Made by a program: the position numbers and the translations under genes. Below, piece after piece: positions 1 through 7,164 of a stretch of 15,768 nt of DNA. The stretch is from CAJXVY01 sp965660355 (lineage in GTDB: Bacteria > Actinomycetota > Actinomycetes > Actinomycetales > Microbacteriaceae). The DNA is taken from assembly GCA_965660355.1 (NCBI GenBank), contig CBFHZN010000023.1, forward strand, positions 1 to 15,768. Reading direction: 5' to 3'. Each line of letters starts with the position of its first letter. The stretch's first letter is position 1. Under the pieces are notes generated by a model that made no database searches, was not told the origin of the DNA, and saw only the letters and a program-made list of their open reading frames with translations.

Positions 1-5
1 ATAGT

Positions 6-124
6 GTTTCGGCGGCCATAGCGAGAGGGAAACACCCGGTTACATTCCGAACCCGGAAGTTAAGGCTCTCAGCGCCGATGGTACTGCAGGGGGGACTCTG
101 TGGGAGAGTAGGACACCGCCGGAC
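6..124 (+). rRNA. rrf: 5S ribosomal RNA
   Basis: This is the 5S rRNA of the large ribosomal subunit, last gene of an rRNA operon whose 16S and 23S lie upstream of the window. The sequence carries the usual bacterial 5S landmarks: the CATTCCGAACCCGGAAG block at about 43-59, AGCGCCGATGGTACTGC at about 71-87, and GGGAGAGTAGG at about 102-112. The two ends pair as the terminal helix, with CGGCGG near 10-15 against CCGCCGG near 116-122. The exact ends are estimated from that helix and may be off by a few bases. The total of about 119 nt is normal for the family. Confidence 0.95.
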
Positions 125-134
125 TTAATTTAGC

Positions 135-162
135 AAATGGCCACCCTCAGGGGTGGCCATTT
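135..162 (+). terminator. rRNA operon terminator hairpin
   Basis: A perfect 12-bp inverted repeat (AAATGGCCACCC at 135-146, GGGTGGCCATTT at 151-162) closes a 4-base loop, TCAG, ten bases after the 5S rRNA. The T-tract is short (TTTC then ACTTTA), but the stem is strong and GC-rich in its centre, which fits an intrinsic terminator for the rRNA operon. The next gene starts only 18 bases after the stem, so incomplete termination would feed transcription into the downstream gene string. Confidence 0.85.
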
Positions 163-180
163 CACTTTAAGGAAGATTAA

Positions 181-1032
181 TTGGAAAAGAATTACTCGAA
201 GGATTATAAAAATTCGAAGGCTTACGCTGGTCGTGAAAAGCCCAAGTCTCCAATGATTCCACCCGAAATAACAGCAGAAGATCTCGATATCTCTGTCCGG
301 GTTCAGCTGAAAACTCTTAGCGAAGAAAACGCTGAGTGGGTTGCAAGGCATCTTGCCATGAGCTCAATACTGATTGACTCTGACCCAGAACTTGCTCATA
401 AACACGCCCAGGCAGCGCTAAATCGTGCGGGAAGGCTGGCAATTGTCCATGAATCCGTTGGCATTACCGCCTACACAATAGGCGATTACGCTCTGGCGCT
501 CAGAGAGCTACTCACTCATCGAAGACTTACCGGTAGCAACGAGCAAATTCCGTTGATTGTTGATTCCGAGCGCGGCATGGGAAGACCGGAGCGCGCGATT
601 GATGCTGCACGCGATGTTGATAGAAAACAGCTATCAAAAGGTGTTCGTATAAATCTTGCGATTGCACTTAGTGGAGCAAGGCTTGATATGGGTAAGCCAG
701 AGTTGGCGCTTGAAGAATTAGAGATCGCCGAGTTATCACCCAAGGGCATCATCCCGCAGTCGATCAATCTTTTTAGGGCGTATGCGGAATGTTTGGATGA
801 ACTAGGAAAAGAAAGTTCGAAATGGTCAGAATTGGCAGATCGGGCTGAGAAGGCATTGGCTGAACAAAGTGCTGAAGAGTTTGAACTAATCGAGGAGATT
901 CAGATTCCGGAACCTTATCAACCAAAGGTCAGGTATGAGGATCGCAAAAGAGAACCTCGTGGCAAAGACTCGCGTCCACCAAGAAAAGATGGCCCCAATA
1001 AGAATTTCCGAGGCGGTAGTCGCGGCAAATGA
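181..1032 (+). CDS. TPR-like conserved actinobacterial protein with basic RG-rich tail
   Basis: This 283-residue cytoplasmic protein has no signal peptide or membrane segment. Residues of about 50-230 are alpha-helical with repeated A/L/G patterns (for example around 'DYALALRELL' and 'GKPELALEELE'), typical of tetratricopeptide-like helical pairs, which mediate protein contacts. The last 35 or so residues are disordered and very basic, with RG/RGG-type spacing, suggesting RNA or ribosome contact (inference). The position directly before the HAD phosphatase and tlyA matches Rv1691 of M. tuberculosis, a TPR protein of unknown role. The TTG start is chosen because AAGGA (169-173) lies 7 bases upstream. 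The stop overlaps the next ATG by four bases (ATGA), so the two are probably translationally coupled. The precise function is unknown. Confidence 0.8.
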   Translation: MEKNYSKDYKNSKAYAGREKPKSPMIPPEITAEDLDISVRVQLKTLSEENAEWVARHLAMSSILIDSDPELAHKHAQAALNRAGRLAIVHESVGITAYTIGDYALALRELLTHRRLTGSNEQIPLIVDSERGMGRPERAIDAARDVDRKQLSKGVRINLAIALSGARLDMGKPELALEELEIAELSPKGIIPQSINLFRAYAECLDELGKESSKWSELADRAEKALAEQSAEEFELIEEIQIPEPYQPKVRYEDRKREPRGKDSRPPRKDGPNKNFRGGSRGK

Positions 1033-1997
1033 AACTAATTGACAAATATGACGGATTACTTTTAGACCTAGACGGGGTTGTCTATCGAGGTCAGCAAGCG
1101 ATTCCTCAAGCGATTGAGACCATAGGCAAATTGGCATCGAAAATGCCAATTGGCTATGTCACTAATAACGCCTCCAGAACCCAGGCTCAGATTGCTGAGC
1201 AACTTAGAGGCTATGGAATTGAACTAGATGAGTCACAGGTGATTTCTTCGGCCATGGCGGCAGCCGAGATGCTCAGTGAGCAAATCAGTGGCAAGGTTTT
1301 GGTAATAGGCGGGGATGGTCTGGTTGAGGCTGTCAGGGAATATGGATTTGAAGTTGTTGTCAGTGCTGATGACAGACCTGATGCGGTGATTCAAGGGTTT
1401 TCTCCTGATATCGGCTGGAGAGATCTTGCGGAGGCGAGTTATGCAATAAATAACGGCGCATTATGGCTTGCCACCAATCAGGATTGGACCATTCCCCTAG
1501 AGCGCGGCATAGCACCGGGGAATGGAACCTTGGTTAGTGCGGTCCATACAGCAGTTGGGCATCTCCCTGAGTTTGCGGGAAAGCCCGCAAGAAAGATTTT
1601 TGATACTGCTAAAAAACAACTCGGCATAAAAACGCCTCTGTTTATTGGAGATCGGATTGATACCGATATTCTGGGAGCAAATAACGCTGAGATTGATTCG
1701 GCACTTGTTTTCACGGGAATCGCCACCGGCAAAGAAACCATTAGTGCTACTAAGGGGAGTAGGCCAACATATTTACTGGAAAGCATTGGCGAGATATTGG
1801 AAAAACATAAACCGCCAAAAAAGACTAAGTATGGGTATAAATCAGGATCTGCTCAGGTTGAGCTTTTGGGCAATAAAGTGCGACTTATAAACAGCGGAGC
1901 GCGAATTGAGGTTTTGCGGGCCGCTTGCTCTGTAGTCTGGGAGAGTGAGACTGCCATTTATGGCCTGGATGTCCAGCAAGATCTCTATTGGGAGTGA
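1029..1997 (+). CDS. HAD-IIA family phosphatase (Rv1692-like, possible glycerol-3-phosphate phosphatase)
   Basis: This 322-residue soluble hydrolase belongs to the NagD/4-nitrophenylphosphatase (HAD subclass IIA) group. Motif I is LLLDLDGVV with nucleophile D13 and acid/base D15. Motif II is the VTNNASR block with T45. Motif III is the lysine in AGKPARK (K185). Motif IV is GDRIDTD at 207-213, which binds magnesium. The cap lies between motifs II and III, as in class IIA. A further segment of about 55 residues follows the HAD core from about 265. The syntenic M. tuberculosis Rv1692 dephosphorylates glycerol 3-phosphate and also has an extra C-terminal domain, so a role in glycerophospholipid recycling is a reasonable inference; the substrate cannot be read from sequence alone. 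It overlaps the TPR gene by four bases. Confidence 0.88.
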   Translation: MKLIDKYDGLLLDLDGVVYRGQQAIPQAIETIGKLASKMPIGYVTNNASRTQAQIAEQLRGYGIELDESQVISSAMAAAEMLSEQISGKVLVIGGDGLVEAVREYGFEVVVSADDRPDAVIQGFSPDIGWRDLAEASYAINNGALWLATNQDWTIPLERGIAPGNGTLVSAVHTAVGHLPEFAGKPARKIFDTAKKQLGIKTPLFIGDRIDTDILGANNAEIDSALVFTGIATGKETISATKGSRPTYLLESIGEILEKHKPPKKTKYGYKSGSAQVELLGNKVRLINSGARIEVLRAACSVVWESETAIYGLDVQQDLYWE

Positions 1998-1999
1998 TT

Positions 2000-2113
2000 T
2001 TGGAAAAAGAGTTTGAGCAATTGATCAGCGAAATCGAGTCAGCCGGAATTGAAGAGAGACCCGAGTTGATTGAAAAAGCTCTGGATGAAATTGAATCCAA
2101 TGATTCGAATTGA
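2000..2113 (+). CDS. 37-residue acidic micro-protein upstream of tlyA
   Basis: A short frame with a TTG start encodes 37 residues, strongly acidic and predicted helical (MEKEFEQLISEIESAGIEE at the start, ending SNDSN). GGGAG at 1990-1994 lies five bases before the TTG, the same arrangement as other TTG-started genes here. It begins two bases after the phosphatase stop and runs 14 bases into tlyA, fitting the coupled layout of the region. M. tuberculosis has a small hypothetical gene, Rv1693, in the same slot between the phosphatase and tlyA. I do not recognise a domain. It may be a genuine small protein or a translated leader that couples tlyA to the phosphatase. Confidence 0.6.
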   Translation: MEKEFEQLISEIESAGIEERPELIEKALDEIESNDSN

Positions 2114-2894
2114 CAGCAGATTGTTTGAACTCGGCTTAGCGAGTTCAAGATCTCAAGCTGCACAGCTTATTGCCAGGGGGATAGTTGAAGTTGATGGGAA
2201 CAAAGTTCTAAAGCCTTCGCTGAAAGTATCTGCGGAACAAAACTTGATTGTCTTAGAGGCAAAGAATTTCGTTTCCAGAGCTGGATTCAAACTGGACCAT
2301 GCTTTGGAGAGTTTTTCCTTAGACGCCGAAGGGAAGATCTGTTTAGACATCGGCGCATCAACTGGGGGTTTTAGCGATTGCTTATTGCAACGAGGGGCGA
2401 AGTTGGTGTTGGCACTGGATGTTGGAACCGCTCAGCTAGCAAAGCCAATAGCCGATAATCCCGCAGTGATTGAGCTTTCGAATCAGAATATTCGAGAGTT
2501 TTCGCAGACAAAGTTGATAGCTACGAATGACCAATTCCGGAAATTATCGCTGGTGGTTTGTGATTTGAGTTTCATCTCAATCACTCACGCTCTGCCAGTT
2601 GTTTACTCCCTGTCGGGAAGGCTTGATTTTATTGGGTTAATCAAGCCCCAGTTTGAGGTTGGTCAGCACTCACTGAGTGCATCTGGTGTTGTGAGTGATT
2701 GGCGGGAGCGAAAAAGATCCATTGATCAGGTAATTGATGCATCCAAAAAACTTGGCTTTAGTGTTTTAGGTTTGGAACAATCGCCAATCAAGGGAGCAAC
2801 TGGGAACCAGGAATATCTAATCTGGTTGAATAAGGGTGATGAAAAACTCCCAAAATGGGATGGAAGTGTTGAAGCCTTAGCGAGGGGAAACTAG
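2100..2894 (+). CDS. tlyA: TlyA family rRNA 2'-O-methyltransferase
   Basis: TlyA uses S-adenosylmethionine to methylate ribose 2'-OH groups of rRNA; in mycobacteria the targets are C1409 of 16S and C1920 of 23S, and loss gives capreomycin resistance. The 264 residues match the usual length of about 265. Residues 1-60 form an S4 RNA-binding domain ('LGLASSRSQAAQLIARG'). The SAM-binding loop is CLDIGASTGGF at 81-91. The K-D-K-E catalytic tetrad of the FtsJ-like fold is visible as K64, D155, K182 and E238. The ATG at 2100 was chosen over an in-frame ATG at 2070 because homologues begin just before the R(L/I)D..L motif. No strong Shine-Dalgarno is present, and the start lies inside the micro-ORF, so expression probably depends on coupling. 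Confidence 0.95.
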   Translation: MIRIDSRLFELGLASSRSQAAQLIARGIVEVDGNKVLKPSLKVSAEQNLIVLEAKNFVSRAGFKLDHALESFSLDAEGKICLDIGASTGGFSDCLLQRGAKLVLALDVGTAQLAKPIADNPAVIELSNQNIREFSQTKLIATNDQFRKLSLVVCDLSFISITHALPVVYSLSGRLDFIGLIKPQFEVGQHSLSASGVVSDWRERKRSIDQVIDASKKLGFSVLGLEQSPIKGATGNQEYLIWLNKGDEKLPKWDGSVEALARGN

Positions 2895-3776
2895 ATGACC
2901 AGAAATATCTTGTTGGTGACCAATGCTTCCAGAGATTCTGCAATCGATGCTTTTTGGCAGGCTGTTGAGCTTTTGCGAGAACACGGGTTGAATCCTGTTT
3001 CAATCAAAGAAGATTTCTCAGAGATGACGAAAACGGGTGCCGAGGTTGATGTTTATAAAAATCAAGAGATTGAGCTTGGCTTAGTTTTGGGCGGAGATGG
3101 AACAATCCTTCGCGCAGCTGAGAGCCTCAGGGGACATAAGGTGCCTATCTTGGGATTGAATCTGGGTCATGTTGGCTTCATGGCAGAGGGAGAGATTGAG
3201 GATATGCCAGAGATCATCTCCCGGATTGCCGCCAGCGATTATTCAACCTCATCGCGCATGGCTTTAGAGGTAGAGGTTTGGCAAGGCAAGGACAAAGTCT
3301 TCTCTTCATGGGCTCTGAATGACGTTGCCTTAGAGAAATCTTCAAGAGAGAGAATCCTAGAGGTCGCTTTAGAGGTGGATAGTCGACCTATCAGCAGTTT
3401 TGGTTGCGATGGGGTTGTCTTCAGCACACCAACTGGTTCCACCGCTTATAACTTCAGTGCTGGTGGCCCGATTGTCTGGCCCGATGTGGAAGCATTGCTT
3501 GTTGTTCCACTGAGTGCCCACGCATTATTTTCAAGACCGATGGTGGTAGATAGAAAAAGCCGTTTGGCTGTCGAGGTGTTGGAGAGAAACAGTGGTCACG
3601 GAGTAATTTTCTGTGACGGCAGAAGAACTTTTGAACTCACTCCCGGAAGCCGGGTTGAAGTTTTCAAATCTGCAACTCCAGTAGAGCTGGCAGTTTTTGA
3701 GGACAGACCTTTTTCTGATCGGTTAGTAAAGAAATTTAACTTACCGGTTGCAGGCTGGAGGGGTCCGGATCATTGA
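2895..3776 (+). CDS. nadK: NAD kinase
   Basis: The enzyme phosphorylates NAD to NADP in the cytoplasm, the only de novo source of NADP(H). The 293 residues carry the family motifs in order: GGDGT at 66-70, NLGHVGF at 89-95, NDV at 142-144, and GCDGVVFSTPTGSTAY at 170-185. The ATG follows the tlyA stop with no gap and is preceded by GAGGGGA (2882-2888) six bases upstream. It sits between tlyA and recN as in many actinobacteria (Rv1695 in M. tuberculosis). Phosphate donor (ATP versus polyphosphate) cannot be decided here. Confidence 0.96.
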   Translation: MTRNILLVTNASRDSAIDAFWQAVELLREHGLNPVSIKEDFSEMTKTGAEVDVYKNQEIELGLVLGGDGTILRAAESLRGHKVPILGLNLGHVGFMAEGEIEDMPEIISRIAASDYSTSSRMALEVEVWQGKDKVFSSWALNDVALEKSSRERILEVALEVDSRPISSFGCDGVVFSTPTGSTAYNFSAGGPIVWPDVEALLVVPLSAHALFSRPMVVDRKSRLAVEVLERNSGHGVIFCDGRRTFELTPGSRVEVFKSATPVELAVFEDRPFSDRLVKKFNLPVAGWRGPDH

Positions 3777-5446
3777 TTCGCACCATAGCTATTTCTAATC
3801 TTGGGGTTATAAGCCACTCTGAACTGCAGCTGACCTCTGGGCTAAACGTGATTAGTGGTGAAACAGGGGCTGGAAAAACGATGCTTTTGACCGCTTTGCA
3901 GCTGATGCTTGGGGCAAGAGCTGATAGCTCAAAGGTCAGGGAGGGCAATCAGCAATTGCGGGTGAGTGGAATTTGGGAGGACCTCCCAGAATCTATTCGA
4001 CCTCAATTAGAGCAACTCGGCGCAGATCAAGATGATGACCTAATCATCACCAGAACCGTCAACTCCGAGGGCAAATCTAGAGCAATTATCGGTGGAGCGA
4101 ATGTACCGGCGGGTAGCTTGAGCGATATTGCCGAAAACTTAGTCGTCATCCACGGCCAGAGTGAACAAATAAGACTTCGCTCATCAACCACTCAGCGAGA
4201 GGCTCTGGATACCTATGGAGGGGACACCCTAAGGGAAGTAAAAAATGGCTATCAGCAGGTCTATAAATCCTGGCTGGATGCCAAATCAAGGCTGGAAAGA
4301 TTGGAGCAGTCCTCTAAGGACCGTGATCGCAGGATTGCAGAAATAAATGAGTTCTTAACCGAAATGGAACAACTCCAGCCAGAGCCAGAGGAGCTTGACG
4401 CAATCAGCGAGAGGTTAAGTCGCTTGGAAAATGTGGAGGTAATAAGAAATGCACTCTCTGATTCTCATGGTCTGATAACAGCCAGTGGAGATGCTCCCGA
4501 TGTTGAGCAGTTTTTGAATCAGGTCAGAAGAAATTTAGAGAGTGTTGCAAATAAAGACTCTCAACTCTCATCAATGGCTGAGCGAGCGAATGAAATCTTA
4601 GTTTTGGCCTCCGAGTTATCGGTTGAGATGTCCAGCGCACTTTCAAATCTGGATGCCGAGCCGGGGGAGCTTGACAGACTCAACGAGAGAAAATCAAAGC
4701 TTGTCGCCTTGGAGCGAAAATTCGGTGGGACTCTGCGGGAACTGATCAGCCAGAGTCAGCAGTGGGCGAATGAATTATTGGATCTGCAAGACGGGGATGA
4801 ACAGATTGAAAAACTAGAACAGCATCTAGCCGCTGTTGAGTCTCAGCTTTCGCTTGCTTCTCAAAAATTAACCGATCAGAGAAAACTTGCTGCCGAAGGT
4901 CTGTCAACTGAGGTTAATCAGGAATTATCGGGCTTGGCTATGCCCGATAGCAAACTGGTGGTTGAAATCGAGCAATCAGAGTTTGGACCCGATGGGTCAG
5001 ACAAGGTTTCGATTTTGATGGCTGGCTATCAGGGGGCAACACCCAGGCCAATAGCTAAATCAGCAAGTGGCGGGGAGCTCAGTCGAATCATGCTGGCCAT
5101 TGAGGTGGTGCTCGCCGGCAAATCGCCAACACCGACGATGATTTTTGATGAAGTTGATAGCGGAGTGGGCGGTTCAAGTGCAATCGAAATAGGTCGTAGG
5201 CTTCAACGGCTCAGTCAAAAATGCCAGGTTGTAGTTGTTACTCACCTGGCACAGGTGGCAGCTTTTGCGGATAACCACCTGGTTGTGCAAAAAGCCAGCG
5301 GGCAGGGTTTTGTTGAAAGTGACGTGCAGTCAGTTCAAGATAATTTGCGAGAGAGTGAATTGGCCAGAATGCTCTCAGGGCTGCAATCAAGCGACTCCGC
5401 AATCACTCACGCAAAAGAATTACTGCAGCTTGCAAAAAATAACTGA
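3773..5446 (+). CDS. recN: DNA repair protein RecN
   Basis: RecN is an SMC-like ATPase that acts early in double-strand break repair and promotes cohesion of DNA segments for recombination. The 557 residues show the split ABC ATPase: Walker A GETGAGKT at 29-36, the SGGE signature at 432-435, and Walker B MIFDEVD at 456-462 (D459, E460). Between them, at about 165-385, lies a helical, Glu/Gln/Leu/Arg-rich region expected to form the antiparallel coiled coil. The TTG start overlaps the nadK stop (TTGA) and has a strong GGAGGGG (3757-3763) upstream. Length is normal. There is no visible LexA-type operator, and the gene is probably co-transcribed with nadK. Confidence 0.96.
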   Translation: MIRTIAISNLGVISHSELQLTSGLNVISGETGAGKTMLLTALQLMLGARADSSKVREGNQQLRVSGIWEDLPESIRPQLEQLGADQDDDLIITRTVNSEGKSRAIIGGANVPAGSLSDIAENLVVIHGQSEQIRLRSSTTQREALDTYGGDTLREVKNGYQQVYKSWLDAKSRLERLEQSSKDRDRRIAEINEFLTEMEQLQPEPEELDAISERLSRLENVEVIRNALSDSHGLITASGDAPDVEQFLNQVRRNLESVANKDSQLSSMAERANEILVLASELSVEMSSALSNLDAEPGELDRLNERKSKLVALERKFGGTLRELISQSQQWANELLDLQDGDEQIEKLEQHLAAVESQLSLASQKLTDQRKLAAEGLSTEVNQELSGLAMPDSKLVVEIEQSEFGPDGSDKVSILMAGYQGATPRPIAKSASGGELSRIMLAIEVVLAGKSPTPTMIFDEVDSGVGGSSAIEIGRRLQRLSQKCQVVVVTHLAQVAAFADNHLVVQKASGQGFVESDVQSVQDNLRESELARMLSGLQSSDSAITHAKELLQLAKNN

Positions 5447-5476
5447 GTGTTGGTCGATTGTGGTCACTTCAGGTGC

Positions 5477-5482
5477 TAGATT
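5477..5482 (+). promoter_or_regulatory. Putative -10 box for leaderless pyrG transcript
   Basis: TAGATT (5477-5482) fits the actinobacterial TANNNT -10 pattern, and the pyrG ATG begins eight bases after it, so transcription would start at or one base before the ATG. The 44-base recN-pyrG gap is the longest in the gene string, and no good Shine-Dalgarno precedes the ATG. A convincing -35 hexamer at 16-18 bases is not visible, so this is a prediction from spacing and the -10 only. Confidence 0.45.
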
Positions 5483-5490
5483 GAAATCCC

Positions 5491-7158
5491 ATGGCAGACA
5501 GCTCTGGGATCCCCTCACATATCTTCGTAACTGGCGGTGTCGCCTCCTCTTTGGGTAAAGGCTTAACTGCCGCTTCTTTGGGAAACCTATTGAGAGCTAG
5601 GGGTCTAAATGTAGTGATGCAGAAACTTGACCCCTATCTAAATGTTGACCCAGGAACAATGAACCCGTTTCAACACGGGGAGGTTTTTGTCACCGATGAT
5701 GGTGCTGAAACTGATCTAGACATTGGTCACTATGAAAGATTTCTAGATATAAACCTTTCTGCAAAGGCCAACGTCACAACAGGTCAGGTTTATTCAGCGG
5801 TGATTTCCAGGGAGCGTAACGGGGGTTATCTTGGGGACACCGTTCAGGTAATTCCGCACATAACGGATGAGATTAAGCGCAGAATGCGCGCACAAGCTGA
5901 TGACGACCCAAAGCCCGATGTAATCATCACTGAAATTGGTGGAACGGTTGGAGACATCGAGTCACAGCCATTTTTAGAGGCTGCCCGTCAGGTTAGACAC
6001 GACGTAGGACGGGACAATGTGTTTTTTGTTCACGTGAGCTTGGTGCCTTATCTTGGTCCAAGTGGCGAGCTAAAAACAAAGCCAACCCAGCACTCCGTAG
6101 CAATGCTTCGCTCAATCGGTATTCAACCCGATGCCATTGTCTGCAGAAGTGACAGAGAGCTACCTGATTCAATCAAAAGCAAAATTGCTTTGATGTCCGA
6201 TGTTGACCCTGCAGCGGTGGTTAATGCCGCAGATGCAACAAGTATCTATGACATTCCAGTTGTAATCCATGATGAGGGCCTTGATTCTTACATCATCGAC
6301 AAACTGGGATTAGAGGCTGATGAGGTCGATTGGAGCCACTGGCAACCTGTGTTGAACTCCGTTCACAACCCCAAACACGAATTGAATGTCGCATTGGTGG
6401 GTAAATATGTTGATCTGCCAGATGCCTATCTAAGTGTCACCGAGGCAATCAGAGCTGGTGGTTTTGCCAACAGGGCCAAGGTGAACCTTCACTGGGTTGC
6501 AAGCGATGATTGCGAGAGTCTGGAAGGCGCCAAAGAAAAGCTGTCTTTAATGGATGCCATCTGCATTCCCGGAGGGTTTGGCATTAGAGGTATCGAAGGA
6601 AAGCTGGGTGCGATTCGTTATGCGCGAGAACAGCAGATTCCAACCTTGGGATTGTGCCTGGGTCTGCAATGTATGGTCATTGAATATGCCAGAAACGTAG
6701 CTGGATTAGATCAGGCAAGTTCAACAGAGTTCGACCCTGAAACCCCAAATCCGGTGATTGCAACCATGGCCGAACAGGTTGATGTCATTGCTGATGGCGA
6801 TTTGGGCGGAACCATGAGGCTTGGAATGTTTGAGGCGAAACTTCAGCCAGGGTCGTTGATTAGTCAGGTTTATGGCCTGACCGAGGTCAGCGAAAGACAT
6901 CGACACCGCTACGAGGTGAATAACCTGTATCGAGAGCAAATATCCGATGCCGGATTGGTATTCAGTGGAACAAGTCCAGATGGCAAGCTAGTCGAGTTCG
7001 TTGAACTTTCAAAAAATGAGCACCCATATTTTGTTGCCACTCAAGCTCATCCCGAATTTCGCTCAAGGCCAGACAGAGCACACCCACTGTTTGCAGGTCT
7101 GATCGAGGCTGGCCTGAAAAGGCAGCAAGAGCAATTATTGTTTGAGGTCAAGGAATAG
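5491..7158 (+). CDS. pyrG: CTP synthase
   Basis: The enzyme aminates UTP to CTP using ATP and glutamine-derived ammonia, the last step of de novo pyrimidine nucleotide synthesis. The 555 residues contain an N-terminal amidoligase domain, beginning with the nucleotide-binding FVTGGVASSLGKG loop, to about residue 275. A class I glutamine amidotransferase domain follows at about 295-550. Its catalytic triad is C389 (in GLCLGLQ), H520 and E522 (in AHPEF). Length is normal for the family. The context links it to cmk downstream, since both feed the cytidine nucleotide pool. The ATG is well placed relative to family N-termini and lacks a clear ribosome binding site. A leaderless mRNA is therefore possible. 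Confidence 0.97.
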   Translation: MADSSGIPSHIFVTGGVASSLGKGLTAASLGNLLRARGLNVVMQKLDPYLNVDPGTMNPFQHGEVFVTDDGAETDLDIGHYERFLDINLSAKANVTTGQVYSAVISRERNGGYLGDTVQVIPHITDEIKRRMRAQADDDPKPDVIITEIGGTVGDIESQPFLEAARQVRHDVGRDNVFFVHVSLVPYLGPSGELKTKPTQHSVAMLRSIGIQPDAIVCRSDRELPDSIKSKIALMSDVDPAAVVNAADATSIYDIPVVIHDEGLDSYIIDKLGLEADEVDWSHWQPVLNSVHNPKHELNVALVGKYVDLPDAYLSVTEAIRAGGFANRAKVNLHWVASDDCESLEGAKEKLSLMDAICIPGGFGIRGIEGKLGAIRYAREQQIPTLGLCLGLQCMVIEYARNVAGLDQASSTEFDPETPNPVIATMAEQVDVIADGDLGGTMRLGMFEAKLQPGSLISQVYGLTEVSERHRHRYEVNNLYREQISDAGLVFSGTSPDGKLVEFVELSKNEHPYFVATQAHPEFRSRPDRAHPLFAGLIEAGLKRQQEQLLFEVKE

Positions 7159-7164
7159 AACAAT

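Noticed and set aside
2070..2099. Longer tlyA start at an upstream ATG
   Set aside because: It adds ten residues not typical of TlyA N-termini; the start at 2100 leads straight into the S4 domain as in homologues.
5235..5558. Plus-strand frame of 107 codons across the recN end and pyrG start
   Set aside because: It lies in another frame of two well-supported genes, and its product is rich in Trp, Cys and Arg with no family resemblance.
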